From the NCBI RefSeq assembly GCF_009917385.1, contig NZ_QWLJ01000024.1:1-62982 (forward strand): a DNA stretch of 62,982 nucleotides, given 5' to 3'. Source of the stretch: Roseburia sp. 1XD42-34. GTDB lineage: Bacteria > Bacillota > Bacilli > Bacillales > Amphibacillaceae. Below are positions 9,247-18,594 of the stretch, piece by piece. The translations under genes were made by a program, and so were the position numbers. Below the pieces are notes generated by a model. The model made no database searches. It was given only the letters and a program-made list of their open reading frames with translations, and was not told where the DNA came from. Numbering within the stretch: the stretch's first letter is position 1; each line of letters opens with the position of its first letter.

Positions 9247-10215
9247 TTAGAATACTGGTAATTGAAAATCTAAAACAGGAATACCATTTTCGATTTTTGT
9301 TTTCAAACGTTGGATTGCTTGCTTTGTTTTGCCATTTTTTCGCTGCTCGTTCGTGAGATATGTTGAAAAATACATATAGGAGTAGATTTGTCTGTAATTT
9401 AAAAAGAACGGAATTTTTAGCAGCCAATCAGATTGAAGTTGATTTTCGGTCTGGTATCCCTTTAAAAATGGACGGATAAATTTATACACAAAATCCTTTT
9501 TCTCCCTGTTATCAACAACTTGCAGTGCATGGTATAGAACTATTGCGATATCATATACGAACCAACTGTATTCACAATCGCCAAAATCGAATAATACCAG
9601 CTCTTTCTTATATAAATAGAAATTTTTATGGTGTAAATCATGGTGGATCATCCCATATCCGTTATTATCCTTAGGCAGCTTTTTCAAGTTATGGATAAAA
9701 TTTTCCCACTTCCGCTTTATCAATTTACTAACAAGAATTGAGTTTATAAACAGTAGCCCGCTCTCCCCATCCTTCCTTTTCATTTTTGGATCAGTTGGTC
9801 GATATAATTTGGACAAACGATGTATTTTTCCTAACGTCCTACCCCAAGTATAGAAAAAGCTTGCATTCCATACTTTATTATTGGAAACATCAACAAATTC
9901 ACCTTTTGCTTTTTCAAACGCTGAGACGTAACAAACTTCCTCGTTATTTAATATTATTACTTCCAATAGTTTATTATTTATGGAAGCAATAGGAGTCGTC
10001 ACATTCACTCCGGATTCAGATAAATATGTAATCCATTCTAACTCTGCTGCAATAGAATATCTTTCATACATGGAACTTGGATAATATTTGATTATAAATG
10101 TCCCTTTACTACTATTAACTTCAAACACATTGTTTGAAAACCCGCCAATTAATTTTAAATCAGATCCGTCTACATCAAATAGCCTTGCCCCTTTGCCTAA
10201 AAGTTTACTATCCAT
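9247..10215 (-). CDS. Aminoglycoside phosphotransferase (APH)-fold kinase
   Basis: A 322-residue kinase-like protein of the APH/CotS/homoserine-kinase group. Catalytic loop MIHHDLHHKNF (about 192-202) has the D and N expected of the fold, and DFGD (about 213-216) holds the metal-binding aspartate, so it should be active. The N-lobe has FIIKYYPS with the nucleotide-binding lysine. The small molecule phosphorylated is not deducible; CotS/YtaA-like spore proteins and small-molecule kinases look alike. I prefer the ATG at 10215, since an upstream GTG at 10227 overlaps the ribosome site itself. It precedes the acetyltransferase gene by 34 bases. Confidence 0.87.
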   Translation of the reverse strand: MDSKLLGKGARLFDVDGSDLKLIGGFSNNVFEVNSSKGTFIIKYYPSSMYERYSIAAELEWITYLSESGVNVTTPIASINNKLLEVIILNNEEVCYVSAFEKAKGEFVDVSNNKVWNASFFYTWGRTLGKIHRLSKLYRPTDPKMKRKDGESGLLFINSILVSKLIKRKWENFIHNLKKLPKDNNGYGMIHHDLHHKNFYLYKKELVLFDFGDCEYSWFVYDIAIVLYHALQVVDNREKKDFVYKFIRPFLKGYQTENQLQSDWLLKIPFFLNYRQIYSYMYFSTYLTNEQRKNGKTKQAIQRLKTKIENGIPVLDFQLPVF

Positions 10216-10227
10216 AATATAAACCAC

Positions 10228-10507
10228 TCCCTTTTATAATCTTACGAATTAATAAAGAAGAAGTTTCATAGCTTCAGGGCTTCACTAATTAAGCGCTAGA
10301 AAACCACAGACGTCCCAAAAATATAACCACTATTTACTTATTTTACCTAATTATGAGATATTAAAGTGCAACGTGACGGTAATTAAGGTAAAATAGCACT
10401 AGGAATAATGAACCTGTCAAACTTTTATTCCTTCTTACAAATTCATCATAAACTGCAAAGGTCAACGTTCATTTGGTCAAAAAGTTTTCGCTTCCTTACG
10501 TTTCTTT
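10228..10507. other. Divergent intergenic stretch
   Basis: Lies between the minus-strand kinase and the plus-strand CapA-type gene and so should hold both promoters; I could not pick out convincing -35/-10 pairs. Confidence 0.4.
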
Positions 10508-10529
10508 GAAAACTAGCTATCTAGTTTTC
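10508..10529 (+). promoter_or_regulatory. Perfect inverted repeat upstream of the CapA-type gene
   Basis: GAAAACTAG (10508-10516) and CTAGTTTTC (10521-10529) are perfect 9-base arms around 4 bases, 48 bases before the start codon at 10577. Its position fits an operator or a 5' UTR hairpin; which is not decidable here. Confidence 0.4.
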
Positions 10530-10576
10530 TATAAATACATCAAACTAAATCTACCATAATGATTTGGAGGTAAAAG

Positions 10577-12067
10577 ATGAATAAAAAAAGAAGGCGAAGA
10601 AAACTAAAAAAACGGGCATGGGTACTAATTGCCGTCATATTGCTTGGCATAGGCATACTTGTTTTTTCCATTACAGGACAAAAAAGTTCCCCTTCTGAAG
10701 CAAAGAAAGAAAAGCAATCACCAACACTAACAGTAGAATTAGCAGCAGATTTATCCAAGCAGGCAGAGAATATTCTAAAACAAGTAGCATCATCAGGCGG
10801 TTCAACAGAAGCGGTAGGTGAACTACATCAATTTATTTCTAAAGCTCGGCAAATTCAAGCCAAAGATAAGACATTAGAACATTATTTGAACAAATTAACC
10901 ACTTGCTTAGAAGCAATTGTTTCCTATCGTAAACCAAACACAGATGAAAAAGCGTTAGGGAAAGTATACCCTGACTACTTATCTGCTCTAAAAAAAATAA
11001 AAGGAACAAACCCATCCTTAGATGTAAAAGAGATTGACCCTTATGATTGGTTTTATGCTGCCGCAGCTAATTATGAGCAAGGTCAAAAGGTTCCCAAACA
11101 AATAACTCTTAGCATGGTTGGAGATACATCTTTTGGTACATATCCTGAAGCACCTAAACATTTACAGTTTGATACCGTTTTCGAAAGGAATAATGGCGAC
11201 AACCAATATGTTTTTAAAAACAGCATGCCATGGTTTCATTCGGATGATTATACAGTCATAAATGCAGAGAGTGCTTTTACAACAAAGACAGAAGCCCAAG
11301 ATAAGAAATGGCGCATAAAAAGCCATCCCAAATACGCGGCTTTTTTGCCAGCTAGTGGCATTGAAGCGGCGAATCTAGCAAATAACCATACCATGGATTA
11401 TTTTGAAGCTGGGTATGAAGATACATTGGATGCTTTTAAGAAGCATAATGTCGCTGTGTTTAATGAAGATATACCACTTACTAAAAACATCAACGGAATT
11501 GAAACGATTTTTCTAGGCTATGATTATCGATATAGAAAGTCTGCGGACGCATACCTTCATCATATTATTCAAGACATTCAAAAGTATAAAAAAGAAGATA
11601 ATCTAGTCATAGTTAATATGCATTGGGGAATCGAATACATGGAAATACCTGCTACCTACCAAACGAAATTTGGACATGCCGCTATAGATGCAGGGGCAGA
11701 TATTATTATCGGTCACCACCCACATCGTTTACAAAGTGTTGAAAAGTACAATGGCAAATATATCATTTACAGTATGGGTGACTATGCTTTTGGCGCTGAC
11801 CCAACGTTAAAATCTCGGCAAACAGCAATTTTTCGACTTACGTTTGCAATAGAAAATAATGCTGTCGTAACGAAAGGGTTGCGAATTGTACCAACATTAG
11901 AAAATTCAAATGGCAGCGAAACAGAAAATAACTACCAGCCGCTTCCTGTGTTTGGAAAAGATGCAGAGGAAATTGTCAATGAATTGATTAGGATCAGTAA
12001 GCTCATTCCAAATGGCGTTGTCGAGTATGACTATTTTGATCCGTTTCTTGACCTGAATGAAGGGTAA
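10577..12067 (+). CDS. CapA/PgsA-family metallophosphatase-like membrane protein
   Basis: A 496-residue protein with a basic N-terminus, one membrane anchor (about 14-32) and an extracellular CapA domain (about 175-440). Signature pieces are ITLSMVGDTSFG (about 176-187), NLANNHTMDYF, IVNMHWGIEY and GHHPHRLQ, which supply the metal ligands of the calcineurin-like fold. CapA proteins take part in poly-gamma-glutamate capsule synthesis, but no capB, capC or capE neighbour is present, so capsule making is not supported here. The insert before the domain (about 45-170) is less conserved. Start ATG at 10577 has TTTGGAGG 7 bases upstream. It stands alone between oppositely directed neighbours. Confidence 0.88.
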   Translation: MNKKRRRRKLKKRAWVLIAVILLGIGILVFSITGQKSSPSEAKKEKQSPTLTVELAADLSKQAENILKQVASSGGSTEAVGELHQFISKARQIQAKDKTLEHYLNKLTTCLEAIVSYRKPNTDEKALGKVYPDYLSALKKIKGTNPSLDVKEIDPYDWFYAAAANYEQGQKVPKQITLSMVGDTSFGTYPEAPKHLQFDTVFERNNGDNQYVFKNSMPWFHSDDYTVINAESAFTTKTEAQDKKWRIKSHPKYAAFLPASGIEAANLANNHTMDYFEAGYEDTLDAFKKHNVAVFNEDIPLTKNINGIETIFLGYDYRYRKSADAYLHHIIQDIQKYKKEDNLVIVNMHWGIEYMEIPATYQTKFGHAAIDAGADIIIGHHPHRLQSVEKYNGKYIIYSMGDYAFGADPTLKSRQTAIFRLTFAIENNAVVTKGLRIVPTLENSNGSETENNYQPLPVFGKDAEEIVNELIRISKLIPNGVVEYDYFDPFLDLNEG

Positions 12068-12079
12068 ATATTCAAATCA

Positions 12080-12185
12080 GAAAAAATTGGCTTGTTGCCA
12101 AGGCTTTATGCGAAAAGCTATAGTTTCTGCATAAAGCCTAAAGTTTTATGCTTTCTTAATAGTACAAGCATAGGGCTTCCTGAAG
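12080..12185 (+). repeat. Short repeat related to 5411-5490 and 21557-21602
   Basis: The left part resembles 5411-5470, and TTTTATGCTTTCTTA (about 12142) followed by ATAGGGCTTC resembles the flank of family A copy 2 at 21565-21602. Probably a decayed outer fragment of the family A element without its core. Confidence 0.4.
12101..12139 (+). terminator. Hairpin after the CapA-type gene, probable terminator
   Basis: Perfect 11-base arms AGGCTTTATGC (12101-12111) and GCATAAAGCCT (12129-12139), followed by AAAGTTTTATG. It starts 33 bases after the stop codon. It also lies within a repeat-like stretch, so it may be a mobile-repeat hairpin doing a terminator's job. Confidence 0.6.
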
Positions 12186-12374
12186 CTAGTAAACCTTCTG
12201 GATAGCCCAATGTTAAATCATTCCCGCTTTTTATACCCAAGCCATAGTAAGATTCAATCTAAGTCTTTCAAACAGTAGTGATGATCCTTATTATACATGC
12301 AACATATTTAAAAGCGTAACCGCCTATATCCTTCACCTATCCAAAGCGATAACAACAGCCTATACTCCTCTAGG

Positions 12375-13475
12375 CTAATGGCCTCTCCGCTCCATCAAGT
12401 TAATCCCTAAGCCCATTGCTACCACACCTATTAACAACATAAGCAGAAGGGACATGATCACGTCTTCAAATCCGGCACTATAAAAAACAACCGACATAAT
12501 TGCCTCTATCGCATGAACCATTGGAAATAGATCTGCGATAAACAATAACACAGGATTTGTAATCGTCCCTGGCAACATGTAAGACCCACTGATAAGTGGA
12601 ATCATTGGAATTAACGATGGATATATTGCGTAAAACTGTTCTGGAGACCTCACAAAGCCAGTTATTAGCATGGCAATACTAATCATACTAAATATAAAAA
12701 ACGCAGCAATCAAAATAATCAACCACAGATGATCGCCTACCTCATAATCCATGACATACTTAAACAACAGCAGCACGACTAAAACTTGAACTAAAGTAAT
12801 TAAAAAGCTATATAGTACATAACCGCAATACATGCTCGTTTTACTAATCGATGACAAAATCATCCGATTCCAAACACCTGAAACCTTGTCATTTGTCACA
12901 TTATTCACCTTAAGGCCAGCAATAAACATCGAAATTAAAAACGTAAATGCAAACAATAACTGGATACTCAAGTTATATTTAGGAATGTGCTCACTATCTA
13001 GCCCTTGAGTATCTAATTGAAAAGGTGCATCCTCTAAATAGTTTTCAATCTCGCTACGAACATTTTCTTCTCCCTGCGTTTTAGCAATTGCGCTAATTTG
13101 TGCCTCCCGGTTAAATACCTTCTCAACATGTTGTTGAACATAAGACACAGTCGGCCGTTCACTGTTCGCAACCAACCTGTAATCCGTAGCCATTACCTTC
13201 ACTGCAACGTCAATATTCCCATCTCTTACATTTTCGCGTGCTTGCTTTGGATCCATTATTTCAAATCGAAAGGAGTCACTGACATTTAGCAATGATTCCC
13301 ACTTTTTTTCGATTTCGGAAGCATTCTTTTCTTCACTGAAAATAGGGACGGTCGTTGGTGAGGAGACGCCTCCAGCAAATAAAAGAGTTGCAAGAATACT
13401 TCCAGCAATAAATAAAAGAACAACTAACGGATTTCGTTTATCCTTACAAAATTGTGCCCATAATACTGCTTTCAC
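12375..13475 (-). CDS. lnrN: ABC-2 type permease, LnrN (YfiN)-like
   Basis: A 366-residue ABC-2 permease: one N-terminal helix (about 15-35), a large extracellular loop (about 36-165), then five helices between about 170 and 360. It is paired with the permease before it through a GTGA overlap (start GTG at 13475, upstream stop at 13472), so the two are translationally coupled. The block ATPase, two permeases and upstream two-component pair has the order and sizes of Bacillus subtilis lnrJK-lnrLMN, which exports linearmycin-type polyene antibiotics and daptomycin-like membrane agents. The family is clear; the exact substrate in this organism is inference. Confidence 0.85.
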   Translation of the reverse strand: MKAVLWAQFCKDKRNPLVVLLFIAGSILATLLFAGGVSSPTTVPIFSEEKNASEIEKKWESLLNVSDSFRFEIMDPKQARENVRDGNIDVAVKVMATDYRLVANSERPTVSYVQQHVEKVFNREAQISAIAKTQGEENVRSEIENYLEDAPFQLDTQGLDSEHIPKYNLSIQLLFAFTFLISMFIAGLKVNNVTNDKVSGVWNRMILSSISKTSMYCGYVLYSFLITLVQVLVVLLLFKYVMDYEVGDHLWLIILIAAFFIFSMISIAMLITGFVRSPEQFYAIYPSLIPMIPLISGSYMLPGTITNPVLLFIADLFPMVHAIEAIMSVVFYSAGFEDVIMSLLLMLLIGVVAMGLGINLMERRGH

Positions 13476-14740
13476 TTCGTAATCCCCCTTTTTGGAAACA
13501 AGGCTAAGCCCGCCATAGTGGACAAGATGACAAAGCCTATCAATAGCATGCTTGGCTTAGCTAGGGAGGATAGTTCCTCAAATTGTATCCAATCTGTGAA
13601 CATGACTAAATATAGACCGTTTGGTGTCCATTCGCCAATTTGTTGCAACCAATCAGGTAACATCTGAATAGGAACAAAATTCCCTCCAATAATACCAAAC
13701 AGTAAAATGACTAACATAAAAATTCCATTGGATGCATCTATATTATTCATCCTTAGTATAATTGCTGTAAATACAGCAGCTAAGCCGGACATCGCGAACG
13801 AAAATAAAACAGCCATCGCCGCAATTCCTATCCAAAAGGTCATAGAACGGTCTGGAAATATATTCAGAATTAAATTAGATACAATGATGACGAATATAAT
13901 TTGCAAAAATACCAAACAAATGGTAGATACCATTTTTCCGATAAAAAATTGCATCGGATGGCTATTCGTCAATAAAATTCGATTAAATACTTGTTGCCTA
14001 ATCTCTATTCCCGTTTTCGTTGCTGCCGTAGCTACCATGAATAAAGCAAACAAGGCCCCCATTGTAATGGTAAAATATTGAGACATTGTAAAGGTTTCAC
14101 CAGTACCTATTTCTTCAAATCCGCCTTCAGGAAGCGTCACCTCTACCTCCTTAGCACCTGCTATTGTCTGTATTGCAAACTGATAATTTAACTGATACAT
14201 AAACCCTTGAATTATATTGTTTAAAGCGCTGCTGTTATTCGTTTGCTGCTCCAATTTATACTGTAATTTAACTGTTGGAGTCTTTCCAACAAAAGCGGCA
14301 TATAAACTTTCAGCAGTAAAACCATCAGGTATAATCAGAATCGCGTCTAAGTCCCCTTCTTTTATTTTGTCTACTGCCTCAGCCTCTTTAAGCCTGTGAA
14401 CCGTTACCAAGTTTTTTATGTCTTTATTTTCAAGAAAATCAAATAACAGAGGTACAGGTTGGATATGTTGCGCTTGTTCAACTAACGCTGTTGCTTCCTG
14501 CTCTTCCAAAGACGCTTCATTCATCAACTTTTTATTCAACTGTTCCAACGCCTCAGCTTCTTTATCTTGATTTACAACAGCCAATTGGAGATCTATAGTC
14601 GACTTTTTATCATGGTTAAATAATCCCGCAAAAGCAAAATTTAATATGAATACTAAAAGGACAGGAAGCACTAGCACCGTGATCAATTCCTTGCGATCAC
14701 GCCAAAACATCAGTATATCTTTTTTGATAAAACTTCGCAC
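13472..14740 (-). CDS. lnrM: ABC-2 type permease, LnrM (YfiM)-like
   Basis: A 422-residue ABC-2 permease with the same plan as its partner: an N-terminal helix (about 18-38), an extracellular region of about 190 residues and a C-terminal block of six helices starting near residue 225, ending in a helix at 395-415. Starts at GTG 14740, 13 bases after the ATPase stop. With LnrN-like it would form the heterodimeric channel of the exporter. The extracellular loop contains acidic and Gln-rich stretches, not unusual for these proteins. Confidence 0.86.
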   Translation of the reverse strand: MRSFIKKDILMFWRDRKELITVLVLPVLLVFILNFAFAGLFNHDKKSTIDLQLAVVNQDKEAEALEQLNKKLMNEASLEEQEATALVEQAQHIQPVPLLFDFLENKDIKNLVTVHRLKEAEAVDKIKEGDLDAILIIPDGFTAESLYAAFVGKTPTVKLQYKLEQQTNNSSALNNIIQGFMYQLNYQFAIQTIAGAKEVEVTLPEGGFEEIGTGETFTMSQYFTITMGALFALFMVATAATKTGIEIRQQVFNRILLTNSHPMQFFIGKMVSTICLVFLQIIFVIIVSNLILNIFPDRSMTFWIGIAAMAVLFSFAMSGLAAVFTAIILRMNNIDASNGIFMLVILLFGIIGGNFVPIQMLPDWLQQIGEWTPNGLYLVMFTDWIQFEELSSLAKPSMLLIGFVILSTMAGLALFPKRGITK

Positions 14741-14753
14741 AATTGCCTTCCCC

Positions 14754-15686
14754 CTAGTCCCTCAGAGTCCGTCCCGTTAAATGAAGAAATACATCCTCCA
14801 AACTAGGCGTCTCTGTTTGAAAGTTAATAATTTGTATGTGTTGCTGATCCGCAAGATGGACAAGTTCACTAATCAAATTGCTACCTTTTTTAGCAATGAT
14901 CTTCATTTGCAATTGGAAAGCTTCAACTTTCCGAATTCCCTCTATCGCCCTTACTCGCTCAATAAAATTTCCGTCCAACTTACTAAGCTCTAATTTGAAC
15001 GTATCTTCCGTAGATAAAATACTGAGCAATTCAGCTTTGGTACCCGCTGCGATAATTTCACCATGATCCATAATGTACAATCTGTCACAAAGTTGCTCAA
15101 CTTCCTCCATATAATGGCTTGTATAGAGAATCGTAGTACCTTCTTTTTCATTTAGCATCCGTACTGTTTCTAAAATATGATTTCTCGATTGTGGATCAAT
15201 GCCGACGGTAGGTTCATCTAAAATAAGAATTTCTGGACGATGTAATAATGCTGCAGCAATATTCACTCTACGCTTCATACCACCAGAGAAAGTCTTTACT
15301 AAATCCTTCTGACGATCTGTCAAACCTACAATTTCCAACGCCTGTTCAATGCTATCTTTCAATTCCTTTCCTTGCATTTTATAAATGGAACCGAAAAAAT
15401 GCAGGTTTTCATATGCTGACAGCTCCTGGTAAAGCGCCAACTCCTGTGGCACTACACCTAAAATTTTTCTGATTTCCCCTGGTTTTGTAATCGTATTTAC
15501 TCCATTTAATTTGATTTCTCCACTAGTTGGTTTAATTAAAGAGGATATCATAGAGATCGTCGTCGATTTTCCAGCACCGTTTGGCCCTATTAGTCCAACT
15601 GATTCGCCATGACCCAAGTATAAATTAACGTCTTGCACTGCCTTTTTTCCTTTAAAATTCTTGCTTAAATGGATTGCCTCAAGCAT
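14754..15686 (-). CDS. lnrL: ABC transporter ATP-binding protein, LnrL (YfiL)-like
   Basis: A 310-residue ATPase of the DrrA/ABC-2 class, the same length as Bacillus subtilis LnrL. Walker A GPNGAGKST (about 36-44), the Q-loop PQEL, signature FSGGMKRR (about 137-144), Walker B LILDEPTVGIDP (about 159-170) and the switch histidine in TSHYMEE are all intact, followed by a C-terminal regulatory tail of about 90 residues. Start ATG at 15686 has GGAGG 7 bases upstream. A 123-base gap separates it from the response-regulator gene, where a regulated promoter for the exporter genes would be expected. Confidence 0.9.
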   Translation of the reverse strand: MLEAIHLSKNFKGKKAVQDVNLYLGHGESVGLIGPNGAGKSTTISMISSLIKPTSGEIKLNGVNTITKPGEIRKILGVVPQELALYQELSAYENLHFFGSIYKMQGKELKDSIEQALEIVGLTDRQKDLVKTFSGGMKRRVNIAAALLHRPEILILDEPTVGIDPQSRNHILETVRMLNEKEGTTILYTSHYMEEVEQLCDRLYIMDHGEIIAAGTKAELLSILSTEDTFKLELSKLDGNFIERVRAIEGIRKVEAFQLQMKIIAKKGSNLISELVHLADQQHIQIINFQTETPSLEDVFLHLTGRTLRD

Positions 15687-15809
15687 GCGGTTGCCTCCTT
15701 CGTTTGTCGTACAGCTATAATTTTATCTTAAAACAAAAAAACCAAAGCCTCTACTGACTCTGGTCACGTCACGAAAATACTATTATTACTTTAGTCATTT
15801 TATTTGAAA

Positions 15810-16442
15810 TCATACCATCCGATGGCGAATCGCATAAATGGCCAATTGCGTACGATCCCTTAATTCTAATTTATCTAAAATGTGACTCGTTTGATTCTTA
15901 ACGGTTCCCACCGATAAGCCTAACCGCTCTGCAACCTCCTTATTGTTCAGTCCTTCTCCGATACACTTTAAAATAGCCCTTTCTCTTGGGGTTAATGACG
16001 GATCAATGTGGGGTTTCTCCTGGCTTTGAAGCAAAACTGGCATTACCTTCGCCGCTACCTGATCCTCCAATGATAATCCTCCCCTTAATGCACTCTTAAT
16101 AGAACGAATAAGGGACTCGGTATCACCACTTTTTAACATATAGCCGCTTACTCCTGTTTTTAGAGCATCCATTACATATTGTTGATTATCAAACGTCGTG
16201 AGCATTAAGATTTTCATGCTTGGAAAGCGTGAACGAAGAATCTTGGCTGCTTCTATCCCGTCCATTTCAGGCATACGAATATCCAAAATTGCTACATCAA
16301 AAAATTGCTGATCACATAATTGAACTGCTTCATTACCATTATCAGCTTCACCCGTTACTTGAATTCCTTCATCTGTTTCAATCATCGCCTTTAAACCTTG
16401 ACGAACCATAATTTGGTCTTCAGCTAACAAGACACGAATCAT
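15810..16442 (-). CDS. lnrK: NarL/LuxR-family response regulator, LnrK (YfiK)-like
   Basis: A 210-residue response regulator. The receiver domain (1-120) has the acidic pair E8/D9, phospho-acceptor D54 (in AILDIRMPEMDG), the switch threonine in MLTTFD and K104 in MLKSGD. The C-terminal LuxR-type helix-turn-helix (about 146-206) carries LTPRERAILKCIGEG and NKEVAERLGLSVGTVKNQTS. Its cognate kinase gene ends 6 bases before it. By analogy to LnrJK it activates the exporter genes downstream when membrane-active polyenes are sensed. Confidence 0.9.
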   Translation of the reverse strand: MIRVLLAEDQIMVRQGLKAMIETDEGIQVTGEADNGNEAVQLCDQQFFDVAILDIRMPEMDGIEAAKILRSRFPSMKILMLTTFDNQQYVMDALKTGVSGYMLKSGDTESLIRSIKSALRGGLSLEDQVAAKVMPVLLQSQEKPHIDPSLTPRERAILKCIGEGLNNKEVAERLGLSVGTVKNQTSHILDKLELRDRTQLAIYAIRHRMV

Positions 16443-16448
16443 CTCCCA

Positions 16449-17576
16449 CTACCCTTTCTCTCTTAACCTTATGCTGCCACTTACCACAAATTGATACTGA
16501 TCATGATGAATAGCTAACGATCCGCCTACTTTCTCTAATCGCTCGCGCATTGCTTTTAAGCCATATCCTTCTTGAAAGAAAGGGTTAGGCTCTGACTCGT
16601 TGACGACTTCAAACCGAAAAACACTTCCCCCAAGAGTCTCAAATATAACCTGTGCCTCTCTTGTCGTACTATGCTTCATGATATTTGTCAACGCCTCTTG
16701 CACAGCGCGATATACAGCAAAAGATTGCTCTCCTGTTAAAGACGCAAGGAACGCGCCATGCTTTACCGAAAAGTTTACTTTCATAAAGCTTTCCATTTCC
16801 AGTTTTCGAATTAGTCGTATTACACCCTGTAATCCGCCTACTTCCTTTTGCTTAAAAGATTTTACAGCCCGTCTTGTTTCCTCTAAGCTTTGTTCAGCAA
16901 GCTCTTTAAGATTATTGATCTTGTCTTTATGGTCATCAGCTGCAGTTAACCGAAAAGCTTCAAATTGCATTAATAAAGCCGTAAGTTTATGACCAACAGA
17001 ATCATGTATTTCATGACCAATCAACATACGTTCATCCTGTCTTGCTAATTCTTCCTCTATCAAAAGCTGTCGCTTCATCTTTCTATATTCATCTAGTAAT
17101 ACATCATTCTTTTTTCTTAGCTCTAATTCGTTAGCACGCATGGATTGATAATAAAATAAAGCAACTACGAATAAAACATAAAAAAATCCAAACCAAGCTA
17201 ATTGTGAAACCGTAGTATCGGATTTCATTAAAATAAACGCAGCACTCCCCGATTGAACCCCTATTACAATGAAACTACGTAGGCGAGAAAGATAATAAAC
17301 AGTTTCAGCGATGATTAATAATTGGATTAATAATACATAAGGATTTATTACGCCGTTTACAGGGAAAAAAATAACAATGGAAGTTAATGCTTGGATACAA
17401 AATAATAGGCATTGCGTGTTCGGCCTTTCTGAAAAAAGGGGAACTATAAATAATACGATTATATATATGCAAATACTTACCAGTTGCCATTCATTTAAGT
17501 CTGGTATTAAATCAATCAGTATTAAAACCCATACTACGCCATAAATAATAAGCCAAATAAAATACGCTTTCTTCAT
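16449..17576 (-). CDS. lnrJ: Sensor histidine kinase, LnrJ (YfiJ)-like
   Basis: A 375-residue membrane kinase. Five to six hydrophobic helices fill the first 150 residues with almost no extracellular loop. A short coiled coil and a HisKA_3 dimerisation domain follow, with the phospho-acceptor histidine in GHEIHDSVGHKLTALL. The HATPase_c domain (about 265-370) has VQEALTNIMKHS as N-box and GYGLKAMRERLEKVGG as G-box. I start it at ATG 17576 (AAGGAG 7 bases before) rather than the longer ORF at 17630. Such loop-poor sensors detect membrane-active ligands. Confidence 0.88.
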   Translation of the reverse strand: MKKAYFIWLIIYGVVWVLILIDLIPDLNEWQLVSICIYIIVLFIVPLFSERPNTQCLLFCIQALTSIVIFFPVNGVINPYVLLIQLLIIAETVYYLSRLRSFIVIGVQSGSAAFILMKSDTTVSQLAWFGFFYVLFVVALFYYQSMRANELELRKKNDVLLDEYRKMKRQLLIEEELARQDERMLIGHEIHDSVGHKLTALLMQFEAFRLTAADDHKDKINNLKELAEQSLEETRRAVKSFKQKEVGGLQGVIRLIRKLEMESFMKVNFSVKHGAFLASLTGEQSFAVYRAVQEALTNIMKHSTTREAQVIFETLGGSVFRFEVVNESEPNPFFQEGYGLKAMRERLEKVGGSLAIHHDQYQFVVSGSIRLREKG

Positions 17577-17578
17577 AG

Positions 17579-17716
17579 TCAAACTCCTTGACAAAATCCG
17601 AATATAATATCTTTCAATAAAGAATACCATGATTTGTACTGCAACTGCACATGTTTAAAGCATGTATTTAATACTTTTTTCTTTTCCTCTTCCGTGATTT
17701 CGTATTGTTTGCTCAA
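17579..17716 (-). CDS. Small hypothetical protein (45 aa) leading the Lnr two-component operon
   Basis: TTG at 17716 preceded by AGAGGGGG (5-base spacing) opens a 45-codon frame ending in TGA 2 bases before the kinase ATG. Its product begins LSKQYEITEEEKKKVLNTCF and is basic and amphipathic, with no membrane segment. The tight spacing suggests translation coupled to the kinase. I do not recognise the family. It could instead be a chance frame in the leader; codon use looks ordinary for the region. Confidence 0.4.
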   Translation of the reverse strand: MSKQYEITEEEKKKVLNTCFKHVQLQYKSWYSLLKDIIFGFCQGV

Positions 17717-17744
17717 CTATTCCCCCTCTTATTAAAGCTATTCA

Positions 17745-18338
17745 TTATTTTTTCCATTGGCTTTGATAACGTAGATGGTAAAATAACATCTTTGTGTAAA
17801 TATAAAAATATATAACGATACTAATGAATACATGTCTCTTTGGGATTCGTGATTTTTCTACTGTATGTTCAATACCCAGTTTAGAAGCATAGAAACTAGC
17901 TTTCCGCAAATGCCAAGGGGAAGAAACAATAACCGCTGTTGTAAAGTTATTTTGCCGCATTAATTCTCTGGAATGAACCAAGTTTTGGTATGTATTTTGG
18001 GATTGCTTTTCAAGAAGGATGCTGGAATGAGGTACACCATAGTCCATTAAGCGTGCCGCCATTATTTCCGCTTCATTATAGTCGTTATAAACGGCAGCGC
18101 CAGAGCAAATAATAGTTCTGCAAATACCCTGATGGTAAGCCTGAGCAGCCTTATTGATTCGTTCCCGTAAAATAGGTGACAGACTCCCATCTTTTTTTGC
18201 AGGGTAACCAAGTAGGATCAAAACATCTCTCTGTTGTCCGTGGTTATAGGAGGCTCTCCTAAAAAGGGAATGAATGACGATGATGAATGCTAACGGGAAT
18301 AGTATGAATACACCTAAAATATATGCTGCAATTACCAT
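17745..18338 (-). CDS. YdcF/SanA-like DUF218 protein
   Basis: A 197-residue protein with an N-terminal membrane helix (about 3-25) and a DUF218 domain: DVLILLGYPAKKDGSLSPIL (about 37-56), ICSGAAVYNDYNEAEIMA with the conserved acidic residues, LEKQSQNTYQN, and VIVSSPWHLRKASFYA. Such proteins (YdcF, SanA, ElyC) are linked to cell-envelope maintenance and bind nucleotides or lipid intermediates; the activity is unsettled. A short C-terminal hydrophobic stretch follows. Start ATG at 18338 has GAGGAGG at ideal spacing; the ORF extends to 18371 only by lacking a stop. Confidence 0.85.
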   Translation of the reverse strand: MVIAAYILGVFILFPLAFIIVIHSLFRRASYNHGQQRDVLILLGYPAKKDGSLSPILRERINKAAQAYHQGICRTIICSGAAVYNDYNEAEIMAARLMDYGVPHSSILLEKQSQNTYQNLVHSRELMRQNNFTTAVIVSSPWHLRKASFYASKLGIEHTVEKSRIPKRHVFISIVIYFYIYTKMLFYHLRYQSQWKK

Positions 18339-18594
18339 GAAATTACCTCCTCTTAAATGCGGCAAAAACACTGTCCAAAAATTACAATATCTCAGTTGCT
18401 AGATCATTAAGAAGCAGTAGATAATATGAAATCAACCCTGGAAAATCCTCATGTGTAAATGGGTATCTTGCTATCAAGTATCTATGATTTAAAGGTGTTT
18501 TTCAATCATTTTCCAATCCTCTCCCTCTCAAAGGTAACGTCCTAGACTGCTATAAATAAGCTCGCCCAATCCTATTACTGTGCTTTCCAAAATA

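Noticed and set aside
10577..12067. Capsule (poly-gamma-glutamate) biosynthesis locus
   Set aside because: Only a CapA-type protein is present; capB, capC and capE homologues are absent from the neighbourhood.
13707..14081. 124-codon plus-strand frame in the Lnr permease gene
   Set aside because: Antisense shadow; hydrophobic composition is only the reverse reading of membrane helices.
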